DNA of 6,383 nucleotides from Paracoccaceae bacterium (GTDB taxonomy: Bacteria > Pseudomonadota > Alphaproteobacteria > Rhodobacterales > Rhodobacteraceae). The notes under the pieces are model-generated. The model worked only from the letters and a program-made list of their open reading frames with translations. It did not search any database and was not told the origin of the DNA. This document shows, piece by piece, positions 1 through 5,634 of this stretch. Numbering within the stretch: position 1 is the first letter of the stretch; the number at the start of each line of letters is the position of its first letter. Where the stretch lies: assembly GCA_026982515.1 (NCBI GenBank), contig JALSGY010000026.1, positions 1 through 6,383 of the forward strand. Direction: 5' to 3'. A program made the position numbers and the translations under genes.

Positions 1-896
1 TCCTCAGTTTCGGGGTGCGAGATGTCGCGCACATGCACGATCAGATCGGCATCCAGCACCTCTTCGAGGGTGGCCCGGAAGGCGGCCACAAGCTGGGTGG
101 GCAGATCCGAGATGAAACCGACCGTATCAGAGAGGATGATCCGCCTCCCCGTTGGCAGGGTGATGCCCCGCATCGTCGGATCGAGGGTGGCGAACAGCAT
201 GTCGCGGGCCTCGACCCCGGCCCCGGTGAGCCGGTTGAACAGGGTCGACTTGCCGGCATTGGTATAGCCCACCAGCGCCACCACCGGAAAGGGCACCCGG
301 GCGCGCGCCGCGCGGTGCAGGGCGCGGGTTTTCGCCACCTTCGAGAGCTGGCGGCGGATGCGGGTGATGGCCTCGTCGATGGCGCGCCGGTCGGCCTCGA
401 TCTGGGTTTCGCCGGGCCCGCCCACGAAGCCCAGGCCGCCGCGCTGGCGCTCCAGGTGGGTCCAGGCGCGCACCAGCCGGGTGCGCTGGTAGTTCAGCGC
501 CGCCAGCTCCACCTGCAGCACCCCCTCGCGGGTGCGGGCCCGGTCGGCGAAGATTTCCAGGATCAGCCCGGTGCGGTCCAGAAGCTTCACCCCCCAGGCC
601 TTTTCCAGGTTGCGCTGCTGCACCGGGGTGACGGGGCCGTCCACCAGCACCAGCTCGACGCCCGCGGCGGCAAGGCGGGCCTTGAGCTCTTCCACCTTGC
701 CGGCCCCGAACAGATAGCCCGGCCGCACACGGGGAAGGCGGACGATCTCGGCCCCGGCCACCTCAAGCCCCGGCAGGGCGCGCGCCAGCGCCACCGCCTC
801 TTCCAGGGCCGGGCCGGGCGCGTGGCGCTGCGGCCTGCCGGCGATCTCGGGGTGCAGGACCCAGGCGCGCGTCAACGGCGCGCCGGGATCACTCAC
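1..896 (-). CDS. hflX: GTPase HflX, N-terminal 298 residues (runs off left edge)
   Basis: Ribosome-associated GTPase of the HflX family; E. coli HflX splits stalled or heat-damaged 70S ribosomes. Reading leftwards from a GTG at 896, the frame stays open to base 1, giving 298 codons; the family is usually about 420-430 residues, so the end of the G domain and the C-terminus lie outside. Residues 153-167 (GGLGFVGGPGETQIE) are the glycine-rich HflX signature, followed by a basic helical linker (about 168-201). The G domain shows G1 GYTNAGKS at 210-217, G2-type FATLDPT at 235-241 and G3 DTVGF at 257-261; G4 would lie beyond the edge. The GTG start overlaps the hfq stop (GTGA, 893-896), and GGTGA at 906-910 is a fair ribosome binding site 9 bases upstream. 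Co-transcription with hfq is inferred. Identity is firm; the exact start is slightly less so. Confidence 0.96.
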   Translation of the reverse strand, partial: MSDPGAPLTRAWVLHPEIAGRPQRHAPGPALEEAVALARALPGLEVAGAEIVRLPRVRPGYLFGAGKVEELKARLAAAGVELVLVDGPVTPVQQRNLEKAWGVKLLDRTGLILEIFADRARTREGVLQVELAALNYQRTRLVRAWTHLERQRGGLGFVGGPGETQIEADRRAIDEAITRIRRQLSKVAKTRALHRAARARVPFPVVALVGYTNAGKSTLFNRLTGAGVEARDMLFATLDPTMRGITLPTGRRIILSDTVGFISDLPTQLVAAFRATLEEVLDADLIVHVRDISHPETE

Positions 897-1132
897 GACT
901 GTTCTTCACCGTCGTAGAGGCTGATCGGCTGCGACGGCATGACGGTGGAGATCGCGTGCTTGTAGACCAGTTGCGACTGACCGTCGCGGCGCAGCAGCAC
1001 GCAGAAATTGTCGAACCAGGTGATCACCCCCTGCAGCTTCACCCCGTTGATGAGGAAAATCGTCACCGGGACCTTGGTCTTGCGGACGTGATTGAGAAAT
1101 GCATCCTGCAAATTCTGTTTGTCGGCAGCCAT
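893..1132 (-). CDS. hfq: RNA-binding chaperone Hfq, 79 aa
   Basis: Sm-like hexameric RNA chaperone that helps small RNAs pair with mRNAs in the cytoplasm. The 79 residues contain both Sm motifs: Sm1 around 22-50 (VPVTIFLINGVKLQG, then WFDNF) and Sm2 with YKHAIST at 57-63. Compared with E. coli Hfq, the proximal uridine-binding residues are kept (Gln9 = E. coli Gln8, Phe43 = Phe42, Lys58/His59 = Lys56/His57), while the rim patch RRER is replaced by RKTK at 17-20. The acidic tail after the core is short, as in other alphaproteobacteria. The ATG at 1132 is chosen because AAGAAAAGG lies 8 bases upstream and MAADKQNLQDAF aligns with known Hfq starts; the frame is open further upstream, but that extension is not Hfq-like. 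The stop overlaps the hflX start. The gene probably has its own promoter after the trkH terminator. Confidence 0.98.
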   Translation of the reverse strand: MAADKQNLQDAFLNHVRKTKVPVTIFLINGVKLQGVITWFDNFCVLLRRDGQSQLVYKHAISTVMPSQPISLYDGEEQS

Positions 1133-1140
1133 TTTATTTG

Positions 1141-1149
1141 CCTTTTCTT
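1141..1149 (-). promoter_or_regulatory. hfq ribosome binding site, A-rich
   Basis: On the coding strand this reads AAGAAAAGG, 8 bases before the hfq ATG at 1132. It fixes the start of the 79-residue protein. The surrounding leader is A-rich (CAAATAAA follows it) in otherwise GC-rich DNA. The string also parses as three ARN triplets, the type of motif bound by the distal face of Hfq. Confidence 0.7.
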
Positions 1150-1205
1150 GCGCGGTTTTGTTGCGTTCTGCCCCTCTACGGCAGGCCGTTTCATATCGAA
1201 GGCCG

Positions 1206-1234
1206 AGTATGGAGCGGCTTTCGGCGCGGGTCCA
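1206..1234 (-). promoter_or_regulatory. candidate hfq promoter
   Basis: On the coding strand TGGACC (1229-1234) and CATACT (1206-1211) are separated by exactly 17 bases. Each matches the sigma-70 consensus hexamer at 4 of 6 positions. Transcription would start near 1199, giving a leader of about 65 bases. It sits just downstream of the probable trkH terminator, where a separate hfq promoter is expected. The overlapping CTGGAC...CTCCATACT could instead be a degenerate heat-shock (RpoH) promoter. This is prediction by eye only. Confidence 0.4.
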
Positions 1235-1238
1235 GCCC

Positions 1239-1263
1239 AAAAATGCACGCCCCAGACGGGGCG
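1239..1263 (-). terminator. probable intrinsic terminator after trkH
   Basis: On the coding strand CGCCCC-GTCT-GGGGCG forms a perfect 6-bp GC stem with a 4-base loop (1248-1263). It is followed by TGCA and then five Ts (1239-1243). It begins 7 bases after the trkH stop codon. The four bases between stem and T-run make it a weaker than ideal rho-independent terminator, so read-through into hfq is possible. Confidence 0.6.
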
Positions 1264-1270
1264 GATCGGC

Positions 1271-2788
1271 TCAGCGGCGCCAGAAATCGGGGTTGAGCAG
1301 GGCGATGATGGCCAGGGTCTCCAGCCGCCCCAGCACCATCGCGGCGGCAAGGATGCCCTTGGCCGGCTCGCTCAGCGCCGCATAGGAAATCGGCGCCCCG
1401 CCCCCCACCGCGGCCAGCGGTCCGGTGGTGGACAGGGCGGCCGTGGCCAGCACGGTGGATTGCTCGAAGTCCAGCCCGGTCATGGAAAAGGCGGCGGTGA
1501 TCGCCGAGAGCGACAGCGCGAACAGCATGAAGAACATCCACGCCATGTAGGCGCCCTGGCGGCGCAGGCGGCGCGCCCCGCGCCCCGCACCGCCCACCGA
1601 GGAGGGCTGCACCAGGCGCTCCATCTCGCGCATCCCGTGCTTGTAGAGCGCATAGACGCGCAACAGCTTGACCCCGCCGGCGGTGGTCGCCACCCCGCCG
1701 CCGATCAGCGCCAGCCCGATCAGGATGGTGCCCGGCGTCTCCAGCCCCGACCAGCCGCGGGCCTGATCCCAGGCGGCGCTCTCGAATCCGGTGGTGGTGA
1801 GGAAGGAGGCCACGGTGAACACGCCCCCCCACAGCGCCTTGAGGGCGCTGGCCAGATTCTGCCCGGCGGACACCTCCATCGCCCCCAGCCAGTGGCGGGC
1901 GAAAAGCACCAGCGGCACCAGCCCGATGATCAGCAGGCCGAGGCGGAACTCCGGATCGGTGAGCAGCCGGCGCAGCCCCTCGCCCAGCCGTTCGGCCGAG
2001 AAGGTCTGGCGCGAAACGGCGAAGAACAGGAACAGGAAGATCACCGCCTCGCCGGCAAAGCCCGAGGCGCCGCCCTCCAGCCCGCCCACCGGCGAGATGC
2101 CGGAGGTGGCCAGCACCGACATGGCATGGCTCACCGCCACCAGCGGGCGCTCACCGGCCATCAGCAGCGCCACCCACAGCACCGCCGTCAGCCCGGCATA
2201 GATCGGGAACAGCCGCAGGGAGAAGCGGCGCAGCCGGTGCGCGCCGTCGGTGGCCCAGATCTCGCCGGTGGCCCGCACCGCCCCGCGCCCGGTGGCCTCC
2301 GGGGCCACCACCTCGAAGCCGCCCAGATTCATCGGCGCGAGAATCGCCACCGCGGTGACCCACACGAAGAACCCCCCCATCCAGCCCACCTGGGCGCGCC
2401 ACAGGTGCACCGCATCGGGCAGGCGCTCGGGCGCATAGAGGGTGGCGCCGGTGGTGGTGATCGAGGAAACCATCTCGACATAGGCATCGAGGAAGCCGGT
2501 ATCGGGCACCGAGATGACGAAGGGGATCGCCAGCATCGCCGGCAGCAGCGCGAAGGTGGCGAAAAGCGCCAGCAGATGGTTGCGCGCCATGTTTTCGGGC
2601 GCGCGGTTGGCGGTGGCCAGGGCGATCATCGAGGTCAGCACCAGAAGCAGGTTGGCGCTGTTGAAGAAGGCGCGCATCACCTCGAACTGCCCGGTCACCG
2701 CCGCCTGGGCGGCCGGGACATACATCGAGGCCGCCCCGATCCCCATCAGCAGCACGAAGAACGGCAGATCGAGGATGCGCGCCAGCAT
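1271..2788 (-). CDS. trkH: Trk potassium uptake system, membrane subunit TrkH
   Basis: K+-translocating inner-membrane subunit of the Trk system, which works with TrkA. The 505 residues (E. coli TrkH has 483) are largely hydrophobic helices. The four selectivity-filter loops of the SKT superfamily are all visible, each with its glycine: TTTGAT at 111-116, ATSGIS at 227-232, TTTGFE at 331-336 and STTGPL at 453-458. The segment LIGGGVATTAGGVK at 361-374 matches the glycine-rich intramembrane gating loop of the third repeat, and the C-terminus (LGRLETLAIIALLNPDFWRR) is typical of the family. The ATG shares its A with the trkA stop codon (TGATG), and no Shine-Dalgarno sequence lies at the usual distance, so translation is probably coupled to trkA. 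A basic loop lies at about 384-411. The gene carries two runs of seven Gs but is intact. Confidence 0.97.
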   Translation of the reverse strand: MLARILDLPFFVLLMGIGAASMYVPAAQAAVTGQFEVMRAFFNSANLLLVLTSMIALATANRAPENMARNHLLALFATFALLPAMLAIPFVISVPDTGFLDAYVEMVSSITTTGATLYAPERLPDAVHLWRAQVGWMGGFFVWVTAVAILAPMNLGGFEVVAPEATGRGAVRATGEIWATDGAHRLRRFSLRLFPIYAGLTAVLWVALLMAGERPLVAVSHAMSVLATSGISPVGGLEGGASGFAGEAVIFLFLFFAVSRQTFSAERLGEGLRRLLTDPEFRLGLLIIGLVPLVLFARHWLGAMEVSAGQNLASALKALWGGVFTVASFLTTTGFESAAWDQARGWSGLETPGTILIGLALIGGGVATTAGGVKLLRVYALYKHGMREMERLVQPSSVGGAGRGARRLRRQGAYMAWMFFMLFALSLSAITAAFSMTGLDFEQSTVLATAALSTTGPLAAVGGGAPISYAALSEPAKGILAAAMVLGRLETLAIIALLNPDFWRR

Positions 2789-4164
2789 CAGAAGAAATCG
2801 ATCGACACCTGCAACAGGCGTTCGACCTCGGGCACGTCGTCGGACATGGCGAAGATGGCGATCACGTCGCCCTCCTCGATACGGGTGGAACCGGTGGGCT
2901 TGATCACCTCCTCCCCCTTCATCACCGCCCCCACCAGCACGCCTTCGGGGAAGTCGATGTCACGGATCATCTGCCCGGCGATCGGCGAGGTGGAAAGCAC
3001 CTCGGCCTCGATCACCTCGGCCTCGGCATCGCCCACCGAGTAGACGCCGCGCACCCGGCCATGGCGGATGTGGCGCAGGATCGAGGAAACCGTGGTGGCG
3101 CGCGGGTTGATGTAGGCATCGATTCCCAGCGGCGCCATCAGCGACACCAGCGTCGGGTCGTTGACCAGACAGATCGCCATGCCGCAGCCGGCGGTCTTGG
3201 CGCGCACCGCCGAAAGCAGGTTCGTCTTGTCGTCATCGGTGACCGCGAGAATGGCATCGGCGCGCATCACCCCCGCCTCTTCGAGCAACTCCCGGCTCAG
3301 CCCGTCGCCGTTGAGCACGATGGTGCGCTCCAGCGCGTCCGCCGCCTCCTCGGCCACCCGCCTGTCCTTCTCGATCACCTTGGCGCGGATGCGCATGGCG
3401 CGCCCCTCCAGCGCCCGGGCCACCGCCAGCCCGACGTTGCCGCCGCCGACGATCACCACCCGCTCCTGCTTCTTCACCGTCTTGCCGAAGATCTCCAGCG
3501 TGCGGTCCACGTCATCGGCATGGGTGAAGAGATAGACCTGATCGCCGGGAAACAGCTGATCGCCCGGCTCGGGGGCGAACAGCCGCCCCTTGCGGCGCAC
3601 CCCCACCACGATGGCGCGCAGGGTGGAGAACAGATCGGTCAGCTGGCGCAGGGGAGTGTTGACCACCGGGCAGCTTTCGTCCAGCGACAGGCCGATCAGC
3701 TGCGCCTTGCGGTCGAGGAAATCCTGGATGTCGAAGGCCGCCGGCGCGGACAGCCGCCGCAGCGCGGCCTGGGCCACCTCGCGCTCGGGGCTGATCACCA
3801 CGTCGATGGGCATGTGCTCGCGGCGGTAGAGATCGGAATAGATGGCGGTGAGATAGGATTGCGAGCGCAGCCGGGCGATCTTGCGCGGCACGTTGAACAC
3901 CGAATGGGCCACCTGACAGGTGACCATGTTGACCTCGTCGGAATGGGTGGCGGCGATCACCATGTCGGCATCGCGCGCCCCGGCGCGATCGAGGATGTCG
4001 GGGTAGCTGGCAAAGCCGGCGATGCCCTGCACGTCCAGCGTCTCGGTGGCGCGGCGCACCAGATCGGGGTTGTTGTCGACGACCGTCACGTCGTTCTTCT
4101 CGCCGGAAAGGTGGCGGGCGATCTGCCAGCCCACCTGACCCGCGCCGCAGATGATGACCTTCAT
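2788..4164 (-). CDS. trkA: Trk potassium uptake system, NAD-binding regulatory subunit TrkA
   Basis: Peripheral cytoplasmic subunit that binds nucleotides and gates TrkH. It has 458 residues, the same length as E. coli TrkA, arranged as two RCK units. The first Rossmann fold starts at residue 1 with GAGQVG at 7-12 and the ribose-binding Asp30 at the end of strand 2 (VTVVD). The first RCK-C domain is about 145-225. The second Rossmann fold starts near 235 with GGGNVG at 240-245 and an acidic VIEKD at 263-267. The second RCK-C is about 375-452, including the GSTRIEEGDVIAIF segment. A GAGGGAAGG ribosome binding site (4170-4178) lies 5 bases before the ATG. It follows ntrX after 55 bases and overlaps trkH by one base, so the two Trk subunits are surely made together. 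Confidence 0.97.
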   Translation of the reverse strand: MKVIICGAGQVGWQIARHLSGEKNDVTVVDNNPDLVRRATETLDVQGIAGFASYPDILDRAGARDADMVIAATHSDEVNMVTCQVAHSVFNVPRKIARLRSQSYLTAIYSDLYRREHMPIDVVISPEREVAQAALRRLSAPAAFDIQDFLDRKAQLIGLSLDESCPVVNTPLRQLTDLFSTLRAIVVGVRRKGRLFAPEPGDQLFPGDQVYLFTHADDVDRTLEIFGKTVKKQERVVIVGGGNVGLAVARALEGRAMRIRAKVIEKDRRVAEEAADALERTIVLNGDGLSRELLEEAGVMRADAILAVTDDDKTNLLSAVRAKTAGCGMAICLVNDPTLVSLMAPLGIDAYINPRATTVSSILRHIRHGRVRGVYSVGDAEAEVIEAEVLSTSPIAGQMIRDIDFPEGVLVGAVMKGEEVIKPTGSTRIEEGDVIAIFAMSDDVPEVERLLQVSIDFF

Positions 4165-4169
4165 CGCAA

Positions 4170-4178
4170 CCTTCCCTC
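4170..4178 (-). promoter_or_regulatory. trkA ribosome binding site
   Basis: The coding strand reads GAGGGAAGG, a strong purine-rich Shine-Dalgarno sequence 5 bases before the trkA ATG at 4164. It supports this start. The rest of the 55-base gap to ntrX (4165-4219) shows neither a convincing promoter nor a hairpin with a T-run. Confidence 0.7.
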
Positions 4179-4219
4179 ACAGCCTCGGGGCCCTGGCATG
4201 GCAGAAGCCGCGGCGGCGG

Positions 4220-5623
4220 TCAATCGGCCCCCTCGGCCACATAGGCGACACGGGCGCCCGACTTGTTGGCGGTGACCACCCCCAGCGACTTGAGCTTGCG
4301 GTGCAGGGCCGAGCGCTCCATGCCGACGAAGGCGGCGGTGCGGCTGATGTTGCCGCCGAACCGGTTGATCTGGGTGAGCAGATATTCGCGCTCGAACATC
4401 TCGCGCGCCTCGCGCAGCGGCAGGGTGGCGATGGAGCCCGAGATGATCACCCGCCCCTCCTCCTCGGCCGGCTCCTCGAGGCCGGGCAGCTCGGCGGCGG
4501 TGATCGGCCCGGCGCCCTCGCCCAGAATCAGCACCCGCTCGATCACGTTCTTGAGCTGGCGCACGTTGCCGGGCCAGCGCATGGTCTGCAAAAGCGCCAC
4601 CGCGTCATCGGACAACTCGCGCAGCGGCAGCCCCTGGGTCCTGTTGAAATGGGTGATGAAATGGCGGGCCAGTTCGGGGATGTCCTCGCGCCGCTCTTCC
4701 AGCGAGGGCACGGTGATCGGCACCACGTTGAGCCGGTGATAGAGCTCCTCGCGGAAGCGTCCGGCCTGAATTTCAGCCTGCAGGTCCTTGTTCGTGCTTG
4801 AGATCACCCGGATGTCCACGCGGATGTTCCCGCCCCCGCCGGAGCGCCGGAACTGCTGGTCCACCAGCACCCGCAGGATCTTGGACTGGGTGCCCAGGGG
4901 CATGTCGGCCACCTCGTCGAAATAGAGGATGCCGCCGTTGGCCTGCTCCAGCAGCCCAGCCTCGATGCCCCTCTCCGAGGTCTCGCGCCCGAACAGCACC
5001 TCTTCCATGCGCTCGGGTTCGATCGAGGCCGAGTTGACGCAGATGAACGGCCCCTCGGCACGGTTGGAGTTGGCATGGATGTAGCGCGCCGCCACCTCCT
5101 TGCCGCTGCCCGCCGGGCCGGTGAGCATCACCCGGCCGTTGGATTTCGTCACCTTGTCCAGCTGGGCCTTGAGCGCCTTGAACGCCGTCGAAGAGCCGAC
5201 CATCTCGGCCGAGGTCACGTCCTTGCGGCGCAACTCCAGGTTTTCGCGGCGCAGGCGCGAGGCCTCCATGGCCCGGCGGATCACCACCAGCAGCTGGTCG
5301 ATGTTGAAGGGCTTCTCGATGAAATCATAGGCCCCCTGCTTGATCGCCGCCACCGCGATCTCGATGTTGCCGTGGCCCGAGATGATCACGATCGGAATCT
5401 CGGGATAGTCGCGCTTGACCGTCTTGAGAATGTCGATCCCGTCCATCTTGCTGTCCTTCAGCCAGATGTCGAGGATCATCAGCGCCGGCGGTTCGGCGCC
5501 GACCTCGGCCATGCACTCATCGGAGTTGGCCGCCAGCCGGGTCGAATAGCCCTCGTCCCTGAGAATGTCCGACACCAGTTCCCGGATGTCGCGTTCGTCA
5601 TCTACAATCAGAATGTCACCCAT
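4220..5623 (-). CDS. ntrX: Response regulator NtrX (receiver, AAA+, Fis-type HTH) without GAFTGA motif
   Basis: Cytoplasmic response regulator paired with NtrY; in alphaproteobacteria NtrYX is linked to nitrogen metabolism, redox and envelope control. It has 467 residues in three domains. The receiver (about 1-120) has the acidic pair Asp8/Asp9, the phospho-acceptor Asp52 (LMILDIWL), Ser82 and Lys104. The AAA+ domain (about 140-365) has Walker A GPAGSGKE at 169-176, Walker B ILYFDEVAD at 232-240, FREELYHRLNV at 290-300 and WPGNVRQL at 350-357. The C-terminal Fis-type helix-turn-helix is at about 424-448 (NISRTAAFVGMERSALHRKL). The GAFTGA loop expected after LFG (about 210-212) is absent: the stretch RETSERGIEAGL is shorter and unrelated, so activation of sigma-54 polymerase is doubtful. 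A GAGAGG ribosome binding site spans the ntrY stop codon, and the gene starts 9 bases after ntrY. Confidence 0.96.
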   Translation of the reverse strand: MGDILIVDDERDIRELVSDILRDEGYSTRLAANSDECMAEVGAEPPALMILDIWLKDSKMDGIDILKTVKRDYPEIPIVIISGHGNIEIAVAAIKQGAYDFIEKPFNIDQLLVVIRRAMEASRLRRENLELRRKDVTSAEMVGSSTAFKALKAQLDKVTKSNGRVMLTGPAGSGKEVAARYIHANSNRAEGPFICVNSASIEPERMEEVLFGRETSERGIEAGLLEQANGGILYFDEVADMPLGTQSKILRVLVDQQFRRSGGGGNIRVDIRVISSTNKDLQAEIQAGRFREELYHRLNVVPITVPSLEERREDIPELARHFITHFNRTQGLPLRELSDDAVALLQTMRWPGNVRQLKNVIERVLILGEGAGPITAAELPGLEEPAEEEGRVIISGSIATLPLREAREMFEREYLLTQINRFGGNISRTAAFVGMERSALHRKLKSLGVVTANKSGARVAYVAEGAD

Positions 5624-5628
5624 GATGG

Positions 5629-5634
5629 CCTCTC
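5629..5634 (-). promoter_or_regulatory. ntrX ribosome binding site overlapping the ntrY stop
   Basis: The coding strand reads TGAGAGGCCATCATG from the ntrY stop to the ntrX ATG. The GAGAGG begins inside the ntrY TGA and ends 5 bases before the ATG at 5623. It supports this ntrX start and suggests coupled translation of kinase and regulator. Confidence 0.65.

Noticed and set aside
15..917. Plus-strand open frame opposite hflX
   Set aside because: It is the antisense shadow of hflX, which has clear G1, G2 and G3 motifs on the minus strand. The plus-strand product is low-complexity and rich in Gly, His, Gln and Arg.
1133..1240. A 36-residue N-terminal extension of Hfq, starting at 1240
   Set aside because: The frame is open by chance across the leader, but the extra residues are not Hfq-like. 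The ATG at 1132 has a well-spaced ribosome binding site and matches the length of the family.
1191..1832. Second minus-strand open frame within trkH
   Set aside because: It is out of frame with trkH, arginine- and histidine-rich, and runs through the terminator and promoter region. TrkH has all four filter loops in the other frame.
956..3043. Very long plus-strand open frame (about 695 codons) opposite hfq, trkH and part of trkA
   Set aside because: It has the Gln/His/Gly/Arg-rich composition typical of the antisense of GC-rich genes, starts with GTG inside hfq, crosses gene borders and shows no domain. The minus-strand genes fully explain the region.
4165..4219. Terminator or promoter between ntrX and trkA
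   Set aside because: There are GC-rich palindromic bits such as CCGCGG and GGGCCC but no stem followed by a T-run and no spaced -35/-10 pair.
3061..4275. Plus-strand open frame of about 404 codons opposite trkA
   Set aside because: Antisense shadow with repetitive His/Gly/Ala/Gln composition, while TrkA on the other strand is full-length with two intact RCK units.
4151..4801. Plus-strand open frame opposite the 3' half of ntrX
   Set aside because: Antisense shadow of a well-supported response regulator; no recognisable motif.
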